NCBI GenBank assembly: GCA_008011715.2
Contig: CP136508.1
Location: 3,100,001 to 3,164,000, forward strand
From: [Empedobacter] haloabium
Lineage (GTDB): Bacteria > Pseudomonadota > Gammaproteobacteria > Burkholderiales > Burkholderiaceae_D
Length of the DNA: 64,000 bases
Reading direction: 5' to 3'
Numbering within the stretch: position 1 is the first letter of the stretch; the number at the start of each line of letters is the position of its first letter. The notes beneath the pieces were generated by a model. The model was given only the letters and a program-made list of their open reading frames with translations, ran no database searches and had not been told where the DNA came from. Of the stretch, positions 49,345 through 57,937 are shown piece by piece. The position numbers and the translations under genes were made by a program.

Positions 49345-49923
49345 ATGAAGATCGCCGTCATTGCCTGGGGCTCGCTGCTGTGGAAGCCCGGGCCGTTGAA
49401 ACTTGCCTCCGGTTGGCATCCGGACGGCCCGCGCCTGCCGCTGGAATTCGCCCGCGTCAGCGAGGACACGCCGGAACTGGCGCTGGCGTTGTGCCCCGGC
49501 GCCGGGATTTGCCCCACTTACTGGGCCTGGCTCGCGACGGCCGACGTCGAGACAGCCCGCGCCATGCTGCGCGAGCGGGAAAAGATCACGCCGGCGCGGC
49601 CGGACTGGGTCGGCACGGTGACCGCGGCGACGCGCGCTGGCGACGCAATGGCGGCGACCATCGACGCCTGGCGCCGCGCCCACGGCATCGACGCCGTGGT
49701 CTGGACGGCGCTGCCGGCGCGCTTTTGCCAGCACGACGGGCGCATGCCCAGCGCGCAGGAGGTGCTGCACTGGCTGGCGACCCGCACGGGGGACGAGCGG
49801 GCGGCGGCGGAACACTACATCCGCCGCACGCCGGCCCATATCGACACGCGTTACCGCCGCCTCATCGAGGACCGGCTGGGCTGGCGCGCGCTGCGCGAGG
49901 CGTACGTCACGCGCATGCTGTAA
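49345..49923 (+). CDS. Hypothetical protein, possibly gamma-glutamylcyclotransferase-like
   Basis: The product is 192 residues from ATG 49345 (MKIAVIAWGSLLW). The opening strand followed by WGSLLW resembles the YGSL phosphate-loop-like motif at the start of GGCT-fold proteins, but the rest is not clearly recognisable. An upstream start at 49264 would run through the palindrome and is rejected. It is convergent with the next small gene (3 bp apart). The assignment is tentative; the gene itself looks real from codon use and length. Confidence 0.75.
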   Translation: MKIAVIAWGSLLWKPGPLKLASGWHPDGPRLPLEFARVSEDTPELALALCPGAGICPTYWAWLATADVETARAMLREREKITPARPDWVGTVTAATRAGDAMAATIDAWRRAHGIDAVVWTALPARFCQHDGRMPSAQEVLHWLATRTGDERAAAEHYIRRTPAHIDTRYRRLIEDRLGWRALREAYVTRML

Positions 49924-49926
49924 ACC

Positions 49927-50184
49927 TTACTCGAACGGATTGGCGGCTTTCGTCACCTGTGGCGCCGGCAGCCGCTCGGGCAGCTCGCGCTGTGCCTCCA
50001 GCCGGGCCACCGCGGCGCCCAGCAACTGGTACAGTTCGCGCGCATGGCGCAGTCCCGCCTGGTCCATCGTCAGGTCGATGTCGCCGTCGATCGTGATGCG
50101 GTCGAGGCGGTTCTCGATCGTCAGGCCGCCCACCTGCAGCACGTCGGCCTCGTTGTCGTACGGTTTGAACTCCTTCTTGCCCAT
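49927..50184 (-). CDS. Hypothetical protein, 85 residues
   Basis: The protein is small and acidic, with a strand-rich middle (VGGLTIENRLDRITIDGDIDLTM) and a helix (GLRHARELYQLLGAAVARLEAQRE), no signal peptide and no membrane segment. I recognise no family. A GGAGGAA site lies just before the ATG at 50184. It starts 12 bp after the nuclease stop on the same strand and is probably co-transcribed with it. Confidence 0.75.
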   Translation of the reverse strand: MGKKEFKPYDNEADVLQVGGLTIENRLDRITIDGDIDLTMDQAGLRHARELYQLLGAAVARLEAQRELPERLPAPQVTKAANPFE

Positions 50185-50196
50185 GCTTCCTCCTGG

Positions 50197-50976
50197 TTAC
50201 GAGCCCTTGCGTTTTCCCGTCTTCGGCAGCCGCAGCATCTCCTCTTTCTGCCGTGCCGACAGCGACGGTAGCAGATTGATGCCGATCCTGCTTTCCAGTT
50301 GGGCGATCGTCATCGTCTGAACGCGCGCATCGGCCTCGTTGGCGACGAACCAGGCGCCGCCGGCGCGCTGGCGCGGGCTCCACACGGCCTTGTACAGGTG
50401 GCTGGGCACCAGCACGTTGCCGACCTTGCGCAGCTCGCCGCCGAGGAAGGCGGGACCGGTGATGACGTACAGGTCGCCCTCCTTCTTCGCCATCTTGCGC
50501 ACGGTCTGTTCGATGCCCGCCCAGATGTGGCGGTTGTTGTCCGCGTCCTGCGGCACCATATTCGCCAGGGTGAAGCTCTGGTACTGGCTGGCACGGTCCG
50601 GCATGTCGCCGTTCGGCGCCATGTGGCCGCGATCGAAACCGCTGCGGGCATAGTCGGCCAGTTCGGCGCGCTGCGCGGCCGGCAGCCGCAGCTCGGGGTG
50701 GAAGGAGTTCTCGCGCGACAGGTCCTCGGCCGCCGCGAGATTGTGCGCGGTCAGGTGCTCGGCGGACCACAGCGGCGTGCGCGTCACGCCGGAGTGCATG
50801 ATGCCGAACACGTTGTAGCACAGCTCGCGCGTGGCACGCGCCATCTTGTCGTTGACGATCTGCGGCGACTGGCCGTCGACGTAGTGCTGGGGGCAGATCT
50901 GCGAGGCCTGCGCGCCGCCGCACAACAGGCCGGCGGTCAACACGGCCGCCAGGTGAAGCTTCAATATACGTTGCAT
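50197..50976 (-). CDS. DNA/RNA non-specific endonuclease, secreted
   Basis: This 259-residue protein has an N-terminal signal peptide (LHLAAVLTAGLLCGGAQA) and the beta-beta-alpha-metal nuclease motif FDRGHMAPNGDM, where the His is the general base; ADNNRHIWAGIE supplies the metal-binding Asn. Such enzymes cut DNA and RNA without sequence preference outside the cytoplasm, for nutrient recovery or defence. An 85-residue unknown protein follows 12 bp downstream. It is not the known inhibitor NuiA by sequence pattern, though a partner role is conceivable. Confidence 0.92.
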   Translation of the reverse strand: MQRILKLHLAAVLTAGLLCGGAQASQICPQHYVDGQSPQIVNDKMARATRELCYNVFGIMHSGVTRTPLWSAEHLTAHNLAAAEDLSRENSFHPELRLPAAQRAELADYARSGFDRGHMAPNGDMPDRASQYQSFTLANMVPQDADNNRHIWAGIEQTVRKMAKKEGDLYVITGPAFLGGELRKVGNVLVPSHLYKAVWSPRQRAGGAWFVANEADARVQTMTIAQLESRIGINLLPSLSARQKEEMLRLPKTGKRKGS

Positions 50977-51071
50977 CGACTTCGTTCATGAAAGACAGGT
51001 GCGCATTCTAGCCGAGCGGGCGCCGCCACGCGAGCTGTCCCGGCCCGCACAGTGGCTGTCCGGTTCCGGAC

Positions 51072-51087
51072 CTGTCTCTTATACACA
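51072..51087 (+). other. 16-base match to the engineered Tn5 mosaic end
   Basis: The bases CTGTCTCTTATACACA equal the first 16 of the 19-base mosaic end used in transposase-based library kits. The natural Tn5 outside end differs at its fourth base. It lies in the gap between the nuclease and permease genes. No transposase or kit-derived sequence follows, so either a library artefact or a rare coincidence. Confidence 0.6.
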
Positions 51088-51206
51088 GCGCGGTGCGCAC
51101 AATCTGCACCGCCAGGCGCGCGGGCACGGCCCCATGCCATTGGCACGCATATTGCAATCTTCCCAGCCTTGCAAGCCCTATCCGCATTCTCCATACTGGG
51201 ACCCCA

Positions 51207-53672
51207 ATGAACGACAAGAACATCACCGGAGACCTGCGCCTGGCCTGGCGCGCCCTGCTGGCGGAGCCCGCGTACGCCGCCATCGCCATCCTCGGCCTGG
51301 GCATCGGCCTGGCCGCGTGCCTGCTGTTGCTGGGCTACGTGCGCCATGCCTGGCAGTACAACGCGGCGATCGCCGACGTCGATGCACTGTACGTCGTCAA
51401 GCTGCGCAACAATATCGATCCCGCCAGCCCCTGGTTCGACCAGGGCCCGCTGCTGCTGCGCGGCGTGGCGGCGGCGACGCCGGGCGTGACCTCGGCCACC
51501 GCCTTCGTGCCGGCACGTCCGAACGGCGCCGGCCTGTCGATGCGGGTGGACGGGCGCATGCAGGAGCTGCCCGGACTGGCCGTGATGGCCGGCTTCGCGC
51601 AGACGCTGGGCCTGCGCGCGCTGGCCGGCGACGTGGCCGGTACGCTGGCACGCCCCGACCAGCTGGTGCTGACGGCGGACGGTGCGCGCCGGCTGTTCGG
51701 CACCGGGCCGGCACTGGGTCGCACGCTGGAAGTCCAGGGCAAGCTGATGCGGGTGGGCGCCATCGTCCCGGCCAACGGGCCGACGACGATCCCGTTCCAG
51801 GCGCTGGTCGGCGTCGGTTCCGTCGTCATGGACCCGGCATTCGCGCGCGCGATGGATGGCGCATCCGGCTGGTGGGGCAAGATGCTGCTGCGCCTGGCCC
51901 CCGGCACGCGACCGCAGGGCGTCGCGGCCGCGTTGCAGGCGGCCGCCGACGGCGCCGCCGTGCTGCACGATTATCCGGCCGAAGTGAAGGCACGCCTGGC
52001 TGGCCGGCGCGCGCTGGAGATCGAGCTGGCGCCGCTGCGCGAGGCCTACTTCGACCGCGACGTCGCCGCCAACCACATCGCCCAGCCGGGCGAACGGGCC
52101 GACCCGGTCACCGTCGGGGCGCTGGCCGGCATCGCCCTGCTGATCCTGGCGCTGGCCGCCTGCAACTACGTCAACCTGGCCACGGTTCGCGTGCTGCGGC
52201 GCCAGCGCGAAGTGGCGCTGCGCAAGGCGCTGGGCGCCCCGCCAGCGCGCATCGCGCTGCAGTTCCTGGCCGAATCGGTGCTGGTGGCCCTGCTCGCGAC
52301 AGCCTGCGGCCTGCTGCTGGCCTGGCTGGCGTTGCCGCTGTTCAGCACCCTGATGAATCGCGACCTGGGCACCATCGTGACCTGGGCGAACCTGGCGGCG
52401 GCAATGCTGCTGGGCTGCATGCTGGGCCTGGCGACGGCCGTGTATCCCGCCTGGACCGCGCTGCGCGTGCCGCCGCGCCAGGTGCTGGCCGGCCGCGCCG
52501 GCACCGAGTCGGCCGCCGGCGCACGCTGGCGGCGCGCCCTGACGATGTTGCAGCTCGCCAGCGCCATGGCGTTCGGCGCCGTGGCGCTGGCGATCGCCTG
52601 GCAGGCCGCGTTCGCGATGACGGCGCCGCCCGGCTTCGATCCGGCACCGCTGCTGGTGGTGGACATGCCGGAACCGGACTGGAACGAGCCGCCGGCACGC
52701 GGCTTCGCCACCGCCGTCGCGGCGTTACCCGCAGTGCAGGGCGTGGCTGTGAGCCAGGATGCCGTGGGTCGCCAGAACGCGGCCTGGATGGCGGAAATGA
52801 AGCGGCCCGGCGGCGCCAGCGCGTCGATGGACATGCGCCCCATCAGCGCGGCGTTTTTCGAGGTGTACGGCATGCGCGCGCTGCACGGCCGGCTGTTCGA
52901 TCCGCGCCGCGACCGCGACGACGACGCCATGCCGCTGGTCCTGAACGCGGTGGCCGCGCGCGCCCTCGGCTTCGCCGATCCGGCCGGCGCCGTCGGCCAA
53001 GTGGTGCTGTTCCCGCAGTTCGACGGCAAGGTGCAACAGAAGCGGGTGGTCGGCATCGCGCCGGAACTGCGCTTGCGCTCCTTGCGCGAGCCGGCCCGCC
53101 CGGTCGCCTACACGCTGAGGGCGGCCCAGCCCACCCTCAGCGTGCGGGTGCGCGACGGCGCCGACCCGGGCGCCGTCGCACGGGTGGAGCGCGAGGTGCG
53201 GGCGCTGTGGCCGACCTATTTCCCGGCCGCGCTGCCGAAGATCCAGCCGGCCGGCGCCGTGCTGGCGGCGGGCTATGCGGACGACCAGCGCATGGGCCGC
53301 CTGCTGGGGGCCGCCACCCTGGTGGCGCTGGGGATCGCCGCCTTCGGCACCTATGCGCTGGCCGCACACACGGTACAGCGGCGCACCGGCGAGATCGTGC
53401 TGCGCAAGCTGTACGGCGCGCGTCGGCCGCAGATCGGTTGGCTGGTGGCGCGCGAGGTGGGTGGCCTGCTGTTGCCGGCGGCGCTGCTGGCCCTGCCGCT
53501 GGCGGCGCTGGCGATCGAGCGTTACCTGTCCGGCTTCGTGGAGCGGGCGCCGATCGGCGGCTGGACCCTGGCGGCGGCCTTGGGCGGCACCCTGCTGGTG
53601 GCGGCGCTGGCCGCGGCGCGGCATGCGTGGGTGGCGATGAGGTTGGTGCCGGCGGCGGCGCTGCGGGGGTGA
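51207..53672 (+). CDS. ABC transporter permease, FtsX/MacB type with two core domains
   Basis: The product is 821 residues from ATG 51207. It has two repeats of a MacB-like periplasmic domain and FtsX-type membrane helices: an N-terminal anchor (IAILGLGIGLAACLLLLGYV), three helices at about 315-440, an anchor near 460, and three C-terminal helices (about 690-820). The motif LRRQREVALRKALGA and its later twin RRTGEIVLRKLYGA are typical of the family. These proteins work with a LolD/MacB-type ATPase to move lipoproteins, peptides or signals; no ATPase gene is adjacent, so it may use one encoded elsewhere. Confidence 0.9.
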   Translation: MNDKNITGDLRLAWRALLAEPAYAAIAILGLGIGLAACLLLLGYVRHAWQYNAAIADVDALYVVKLRNNIDPASPWFDQGPLLLRGVAAATPGVTSATAFVPARPNGAGLSMRVDGRMQELPGLAVMAGFAQTLGLRALAGDVAGTLARPDQLVLTADGARRLFGTGPALGRTLEVQGKLMRVGAIVPANGPTTIPFQALVGVGSVVMDPAFARAMDGASGWWGKMLLRLAPGTRPQGVAAALQAAADGAAVLHDYPAEVKARLAGRRALEIELAPLREAYFDRDVAANHIAQPGERADPVTVGALAGIALLILALAACNYVNLATVRVLRRQREVALRKALGAPPARIALQFLAESVLVALLATACGLLLAWLALPLFSTLMNRDLGTIVTWANLAAAMLLGCMLGLATAVYPAWTALRVPPRQVLAGRAGTESAAGARWRRALTMLQLASAMAFGAVALAIAWQAAFAMTAPPGFDPAPLLVVDMPEPDWNEPPARGFATAVAALPAVQGVAVSQDAVGRQNAAWMAEMKRPGGASASMDMRPISAAFFEVYGMRALHGRLFDPRRDRDDDAMPLVLNAVAARALGFADPAGAVGQVVLFPQFDGKVQQKRVVGIAPELRLRSLREPARPVAYTLRAAQPTLSVRVRDGADPGAVARVEREVRALWPTYFPAALPKIQPAGAVLAAGYADDQRMGRLLGAATLVALGIAAFGTYALAAHTVQRRTGEIVLRKLYGARRPQIGWLVAREVGGLLLPAALLALPLAALAIERYLSGFVERAPIGGWTLAAALGGTLLVAALAAARHAWVAMRLVPAAALRG

Positions 53673-53677
53673 ACTGC

Positions 53678-53706
53678 GGGGTCGGTCCCCTTTGGGGACA
53701 GACCCC
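53678..53706. repeat. Short GGGGTC palindrome, 29 bp
   Basis: GGGGTCGGTCCCC (53678-53690) and GGGGACAGACCCC (53694-53706) pair at 12 of 13 positions around TTT, 6 bp past the permease stop codon and convergent with the next gene. Confidence 0.8.
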
Positions 53707-53715
53707 GGCGCCGGC

Positions 53716-54060
53716 TCAATGCAAGCGGTCCAGCGCTTCCAGCACCCCCTTGCGGTTCTTGTGCGCCGTCTCGTACGTGCGCACCTTCTTGCGCTGCGCC
53801 GCCGTCAGGTCGGCCAGCGCGCTGCGTACCTGCGGCACCGTCAGGTGCTCGTAGTTCGCGATCGGCACGTTGCGATCCGGCGAGGCGCCGGCGCGGTCCT
53901 TGGCCTTGGCGTTCTTGGTTTCGCCGAACTGCTTGCGCTGCTTGTTCACGATGCGCGCGGCGACTTCCTCCTCGCGCCCCTTGTAGCGGCCTTCCTTCTC
54001 GAACTGCTTTTCGAGCTTCTCGTATTCCTTTTCCCGTTTCGGGCTGGCTCCGCGTGGCAT
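53716..54060 (-). CDS. Highly charged hypothetical protein, 114 residues
   Basis: The N-terminal part is extremely charged (SPKREKEYEKLEKQFEKEGR, then YKGREEEVAARIVNKQRK) and matches a widespread family sometimes labelled plasmid stabilization protein, with no proven role. The C-terminal part (YEHLTVPQVRSALADLTAAQ) looks like a short helical module. A GGAGG ribosome site precedes the ATG. No toxin gene is adjacent, so the plasmid label should not be taken as function. Confidence 0.82.
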   Translation of the reverse strand: MPRGASPKREKEYEKLEKQFEKEGRYKGREEEVAARIVNKQRKQFGETKNAKAKDRAGASPDRNVPIANYEHLTVPQVRSALADLTAAQRKKVRTYETAHKNRKGVLEALDRLH

Positions 54061-54142
54061 GACGACCTCCTCGTGGTTGATGTCTTGCCAACGATGTTAG
54101 CGAAGCCACCGGCGCCGCGGCGCACGACTGTCGCGCCGCCCC

Positions 54143-55126
54143 TCAGAAGCGGGCGATCCAGCTGGCCAGCGCGGCACGCGTGGGCGGGTCGCCGGCGCCG
54201 GCCAGCCGGCATTGCACGCCGGCCGCGCTGCTGGTCAACAGCACGCCGGTGCCACGCCGGGCGAGAAAGAGCAGCAAGGCCAGCCAGGCCGCGTGGCGGC
54301 TCGAGACGGCGGCGTCAGGGCTGCCGTCCAGGTATTCGGCCAGCACGGCCGGCTCCGACAGCACGACGGCGCCATCGCGGTTGAGATGGCACGTGCTGCC
54401 GAACACCTCCGCCAGCAGCGCCAGAGCTTGCGCCGGCGCGGCGCCGCGCGCATCCAGCGCGGCGACATGACCGCGCACGGCCCGCGCCAGCCCGGCCGCG
54501 CGGCAGGCGTCCGCGCTGGCCAGTTGGGCGTAGTCGTCCAGCAGCCAGGCTGGCGCGGCGGCCACGCGCGCGCACAAAGCGCCGGACAGGTAGGCGTCCA
54601 GCGCCGCGCCCTGCGGGCCGTCGGCCAGGCACAGGCCATACAACAGGCCGATGCGGTTGGCCAGCACTTCGCGCCGGCGCGACGCCAGCTTTTCGCCCAG
54701 CAGGCGGTCGTGGCGCCGGCGCAGGCTGGCCAGGTCGGCGGCCTGCTTCATCTCCAGCCGCAAGGTCGTGATGTCCCACGGCTTGGGCAGGTAACGGTGG
54801 ATGCGGCCCTGGTTGACGGCCTCGATGGTCTGGGCCAGTTCCGAATAGGCCGTCGTCAGCACCCGCACGATCTGCGGGTGGCGCTCCCACGCGTGGAACA
54901 GCAGCGCGTTGCCGTTCGCGCCCGGCATGCGCTGGTCCGACACCAGCACCGAGATCGCATCCCCATGTTGGGTCAGCAGCGTCTTGCCTTCGTCGACCGA
55001 GGCCGCCGTCAGCACCGTGGCCTGGCTCTGCAGCGCGCGCTGGAAGTACTTGCGCGCGCCTTCCTCGTCGTCCACGTACAGGATGAGCGGCAGCGTGCCG
55101 GCGGGTGCTTTGTCGATCGCGTTCAT
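54143..55126 (-). CDS. Response regulator with unassigned helical output domain
   Basis: This 327-residue protein has an N-terminal receiver (about 13-130) with the acidic pair D19/D20, phosphorylation site D64 (VLVSDQRMPG), T91 and K115 (YLPKPWD). The IHRYLPKPW pattern is usual in RpfG-like regulators, but the C-terminal 190 residues show no HD-GYP, GGDEF or DNA-binding motif; they are Ala-rich and helical. Its ATG overlaps the kinase stop by 4 bp (ATGA), so the pair is co-translated. Output function is unknown. Confidence 0.87.
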   Translation of the reverse strand: MNAIDKAPAGTLPLILYVDDEEGARKYFQRALQSQATVLTAASVDEGKTLLTQHGDAISVLVSDQRMPGANGNALLFHAWERHPQIVRVLTTAYSELAQTIEAVNQGRIHRYLPKPWDITTLRLEMKQAADLASLRRRHDRLLGEKLASRRREVLANRIGLLYGLCLADGPQGAALDAYLSGALCARVAAAPAWLLDDYAQLASADACRAAGLARAVRGHVAALDARGAAPAQALALLAEVFGSTCHLNRDGAVVLSEPAVLAEYLDGSPDAAVSSRHAAWLALLLFLARRGTGVLLTSSAAGVQCRLAGAGDPPTRAALASWIARF

Positions 55127-56502
55127 GTGGGGGCCTGTGCGGGAGGTTGGGCGTCGGCCAGCGGCAGGTCGAAGCAAAAGCGCGTCCAGAGGCCGGGCAC
55201 GCTCTCGGCGCTCAGGTGGCCACCGTGGCGCCGCACCACGCTGTAGCAGATCGCCAATCCCAGGCCCAGCCCCTGGCCGACCTCGCGGGTCGTGAAGAAC
55301 GGCTCGAACAGCCGGCCCAGGTGCTCGGGGGCGATGCCGGGACCGTTGTCGGAGACCGTCACGTGCAGCCGGCCGTTCGCCGGGGTGGCGGCAATGACGA
55401 TCTCCGGTGCCGGCACGGCGCCCGCGCGCAACGCATGACCGGCATTGCTCAGGAGGTTGATCAGCACGCCGACGATGGCCGCCTCGTCGCCGCGCACGCA
55501 GGCCATGTCGTCGATATCGCGGCGCAGCGCCACGTTGCCGGCGGCGCGCAACTCGTGCCGCGCCAGCCGGATGGCCGTGTCCAGCGCGGCGGCGAAGCGG
55601 AACCGGCCGTCGGGCGCGGTGCCATCGCCGCGATAGGCGAACGTCTTCAGGTCCGACACGATGGCCTGCACGCGCGCCATGCCCTGGCGCGCGTCGGTCA
55701 GGCATTCGGCCAGGTGCGCGCTGCTGCGCGCGGCCGGGTCCTCCAGCGCCAGGTCGAGTGCCAGCATGCAGTAGTTGACCGGGTTGTTGACCTCGTGCAG
55801 CAGGCCGGCCGAGAGCGTGCCCAGAGCGGCCATCTTTTCCTGCTGCACCAGCTGACCCTTGATGGCGGCCAGGTGGCGGTTGCTGCGCTCCAGCTCGCCG
55901 TTCTTGCGCGCCAGCTCGTCCTTCAGCGAGAACAGCAGGCGCCGGCCCTGTTCGTTGAAATAGGTGTAGACGGTGCTGCCGACCACGGCGAACGCGACGA
56001 TCGTGCCGTGGAACAACAGCTGGCTGGGCGCCGCGATGCCGCCCGGCCGGGTAACGCAAGCGAGCCAGTACAGCAGCAACGTCAGCAGGCCGAACGCCAG
56101 GGTATACAGATAGCCGACCGGGAACAGCGTACCGACGGCGAAGATCGTCAGGATGATGCCGGCATAGAACAGCGACGCCTCACCCTGCGATACGTGGATC
56201 ATCCAGGCGATCATCAGCTGCGGGAACGTCAGCCAGACGAACGTGATCACGTGCACGTGGCGGCGGCCGAAGCGTGTATACAACAGCGCCAGACCGGCCA
56301 GGACACCGGCGGCCGCCAGCACACGCGCGATGGCGAAGGTCGTCATCAATTGCGGGTACAGGGCGTAGTCCAGCACCGCGCCGGCCAGGATCAGGACCGC
56401 CACGGTCACCGCGCAGGCGCGGCTGGAGGTCAGGTGATGGCCGCGCATGTCCTGCGCATAGCTGCGCCGGCGCGGCGGGCGGTTCAGGGCGGCGGTGGAC
56501 AT
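55123..56502 (-). CDS. Sensor histidine kinase with multi-pass membrane sensor
   Basis: The protein is 459 residues if started at ATG 56502; an ATG at 56592 is possible but has a poor context. The N-terminal half has about six membrane helices with no large loop, then a short coiled coil (EQGRRLLFSLKDELARKNGELERSN). The kinase core has the phospho-acceptor His236 (SAGLLHEVNNPVNY), the N box (LINLLSNAGHAL), and ATP-lid boxes DNGPGI and GLGLGLAI. It phosphorylates the response regulator encoded right after it. The signal is unknown. Confidence 0.9.
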   Translation of the reverse strand: MSTAALNRPPRRRSYAQDMRGHHLTSSRACAVTVAVLILAGAVLDYALYPQLMTTFAIARVLAAAGVLAGLALLYTRFGRRHVHVITFVWLTFPQLMIAWMIHVSQGEASLFYAGIILTIFAVGTLFPVGYLYTLAFGLLTLLLYWLACVTRPGGIAAPSQLLFHGTIVAFAVVGSTVYTYFNEQGRRLLFSLKDELARKNGELERSNRHLAAIKGQLVQQEKMAALGTLSAGLLHEVNNPVNYCMLALDLALEDPAARSSAHLAECLTDARQGMARVQAIVSDLKTFAYRGDGTAPDGRFRFAAALDTAIRLARHELRAAGNVALRRDIDDMACVRGDEAAIVGVLINLLSNAGHALRAGAVPAPEIVIAATPANGRLHVTVSDNGPGIAPEHLGRLFEPFFTTREVGQGLGLGLAICYSVVRRHGGHLSAESVPGLWTRFCFDLPLADAQPPAQAPT

Positions 56503-56703
56503 GCGAACAGCGGAAAACGATAGCGTGCGGATGGATAGCGTAAGACTTGCATAAATGATGCCGAGTGTACATGGCTGTGATCGTAACTGCAATTTGCGAC
56601 GGCAATATTACCGCTGTACCGACAGCGCCCGCGCTTGGGTACGCCAACGAACAGAACGCCCGCGACGGCAGTGCGACAGTCGGGCCAAACCCTGGAGAAA
56701 CGC

Positions 56704-57792
56704 ATGACACACGACAAGACCGCACCCGAGGTGCGTACCGGCCAGGCGCCCGGCAAGCTGGCGCGCAACGAATTCCACCTGAAATTCGTGGCCAACTTCA
56801 GCGATCCCCGCTACGAGCCCCTCCGCGAGGATATCGCACGGCTGGAAGAAGTCGCCTGGCAGAATTACCAGGACAGCCGCAAGGCGCCCGTCACGCAGAA
56901 GGCCGGTGCCGGCTTTGCCGACCCGGCATACGACCTGTCGGTCGAATGGAAAGCGGCACGCGACCGGCTGCTGGCGGCGGAAGCGGCCCAGAAGGACCCG
57001 CGCACGCCCGCCCGGGTGCTGCTGATCTGCGGCTCGTCGCGCAACGACGGCACCTGTCCTGGCGAGATGTCGAAGAGCTATCGCATGGTCGAATGGGCCC
57101 GCACGGCGCTGGAGACCAGCGGCGTGCAGGCCGACGTGCTCGACCTCAGCCTCGTCACGTCCACCTACGCGCACCACATCCACCCCTGCAAGGGCTGCGC
57201 CTCGACGGCGATGCCGCTGTGCCACTGGCCGTGCAGCTGCTATCCGAACCACAGCCTGAACCAGGTGAACGACTGGATGAACGAGATCTACGAGCGCTGG
57301 GTGGCGGCGCATGGCGTGCTGATCGTGGCGCCGACCTACTGGTACCAGTCGCCCGCGCCGCTGAAGCTGATGATCGACCGCCTGGTCTGCGCCGACGGCG
57401 GCAATCCCGATCCGTCCAGCACGCACGGCAAGAAGGCCGCCGAAGCGAAGGCGCTGGAGCTGGCCGGCTGGGACTACCCGAAGCACCTGGCCGGGCGCGC
57501 CTACGGCGTGGTGGTGCATGGCGACGTGGCGGGCATCGAGAGCCAGCGCCGCAACCTGTGCGACTGGCTGGACTGGATGGGCCTCGTCAAGGCCAGCCCG
57601 CAGGGCGCCTTCGACCGCTACGTGGGCTATTACGAGTCGTATGCGGACAGTCACCGCAGCCTCGACGAGGATGCGGACCTGCAGGAAGAGGTACGCAACG
57701 CCGCCCGCGCGCTCGCGCAGGCGGTCCAGGACCTGCGCGCGGGCCGGGCACCCCAGGCCGACCGGCACCTGCGCAAGCCGCGGCCGAAATAG
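56704..57792 (+). CDS. Flavodoxin-fold NAD(P)H-dependent oxidoreductase family protein
   Basis: The product is 362 residues from ATG 56704, with GGAGAAACGC upstream. A 120-residue helical N-terminal extension precedes an NADPH-dependent FMN reductase-like domain: LLICGSSRNDGTCPGEMSK (phosphate-binding loop), HPCKGCASTAMPLCHWPCSC (a Cys-rich stretch) and APTYWYQSPAPLKLMIDRL. The Cys-rich insert is unusual for a simple flavodoxin and might bind a metal or cluster. Substrate unknown. It is convergent with the peptide gene at 57806. Confidence 0.87.
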   Translation: MTHDKTAPEVRTGQAPGKLARNEFHLKFVANFSDPRYEPLREDIARLEEVAWQNYQDSRKAPVTQKAGAGFADPAYDLSVEWKAARDRLLAAEAAQKDPRTPARVLLICGSSRNDGTCPGEMSKSYRMVEWARTALETSGVQADVLDLSLVTSTYAHHIHPCKGCASTAMPLCHWPCSCYPNHSLNQVNDWMNEIYERWVAAHGVLIVAPTYWYQSPAPLKLMIDRLVCADGGNPDPSSTHGKKAAEAKALELAGWDYPKHLAGRAYGVVVHGDVAGIESQRRNLCDWLDWMGLVKASPQGAFDRYVGYYESYADSHRSLDEDADLQEEVRNAARALAQAVQDLRAGRAPQADRHLRKPRPK

Positions 57793-57805
57793 CCGCGGCC
57801 ATCGG

Positions 57806-57937
57806 CTACCACCAGCTGACGATGCTGGCGATCTCGCGAATCACGCTGGTCAGCACCTTGATGCTGACCTTGGTCTCCTCAAGCGCGCCCGCCATGTCGG
57901 CCGTGAACTCCAGGGCGACGACGTCCAGTGTCTTCAT
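57806..57937 (-). CDS. 43-residue peptide translationally coupled to upstream unknown gene
   Basis: The ATG at 57937 overlaps the stop of the preceding gene by 4 bp (ATGA) and has a near-ideal ribosome site GAGGAGG just upstream. The peptide starts MKTLDVVALEF, has an amphipathic helical middle (ADMAGALEETKVSIKVLTS) and ends IREIASIVSWW. It lacks Cys, a signal peptide and a clear membrane segment. The strong ribosome site and coupling argue it is really made. It could be a precursor peptide, a small regulator or a subunit; no family is recognised. Confidence 0.6.
   Translation of the reverse strand: MKTLDVVALEFTADMAGALEETKVSIKVLTSVIREIASIVSWW

Noticed and set aside
53716..54060. Toxin-antitoxin or plasmid stabilisation module
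   Set aside because: The family name is historical; there is no partner gene and no plasmid feature around it.
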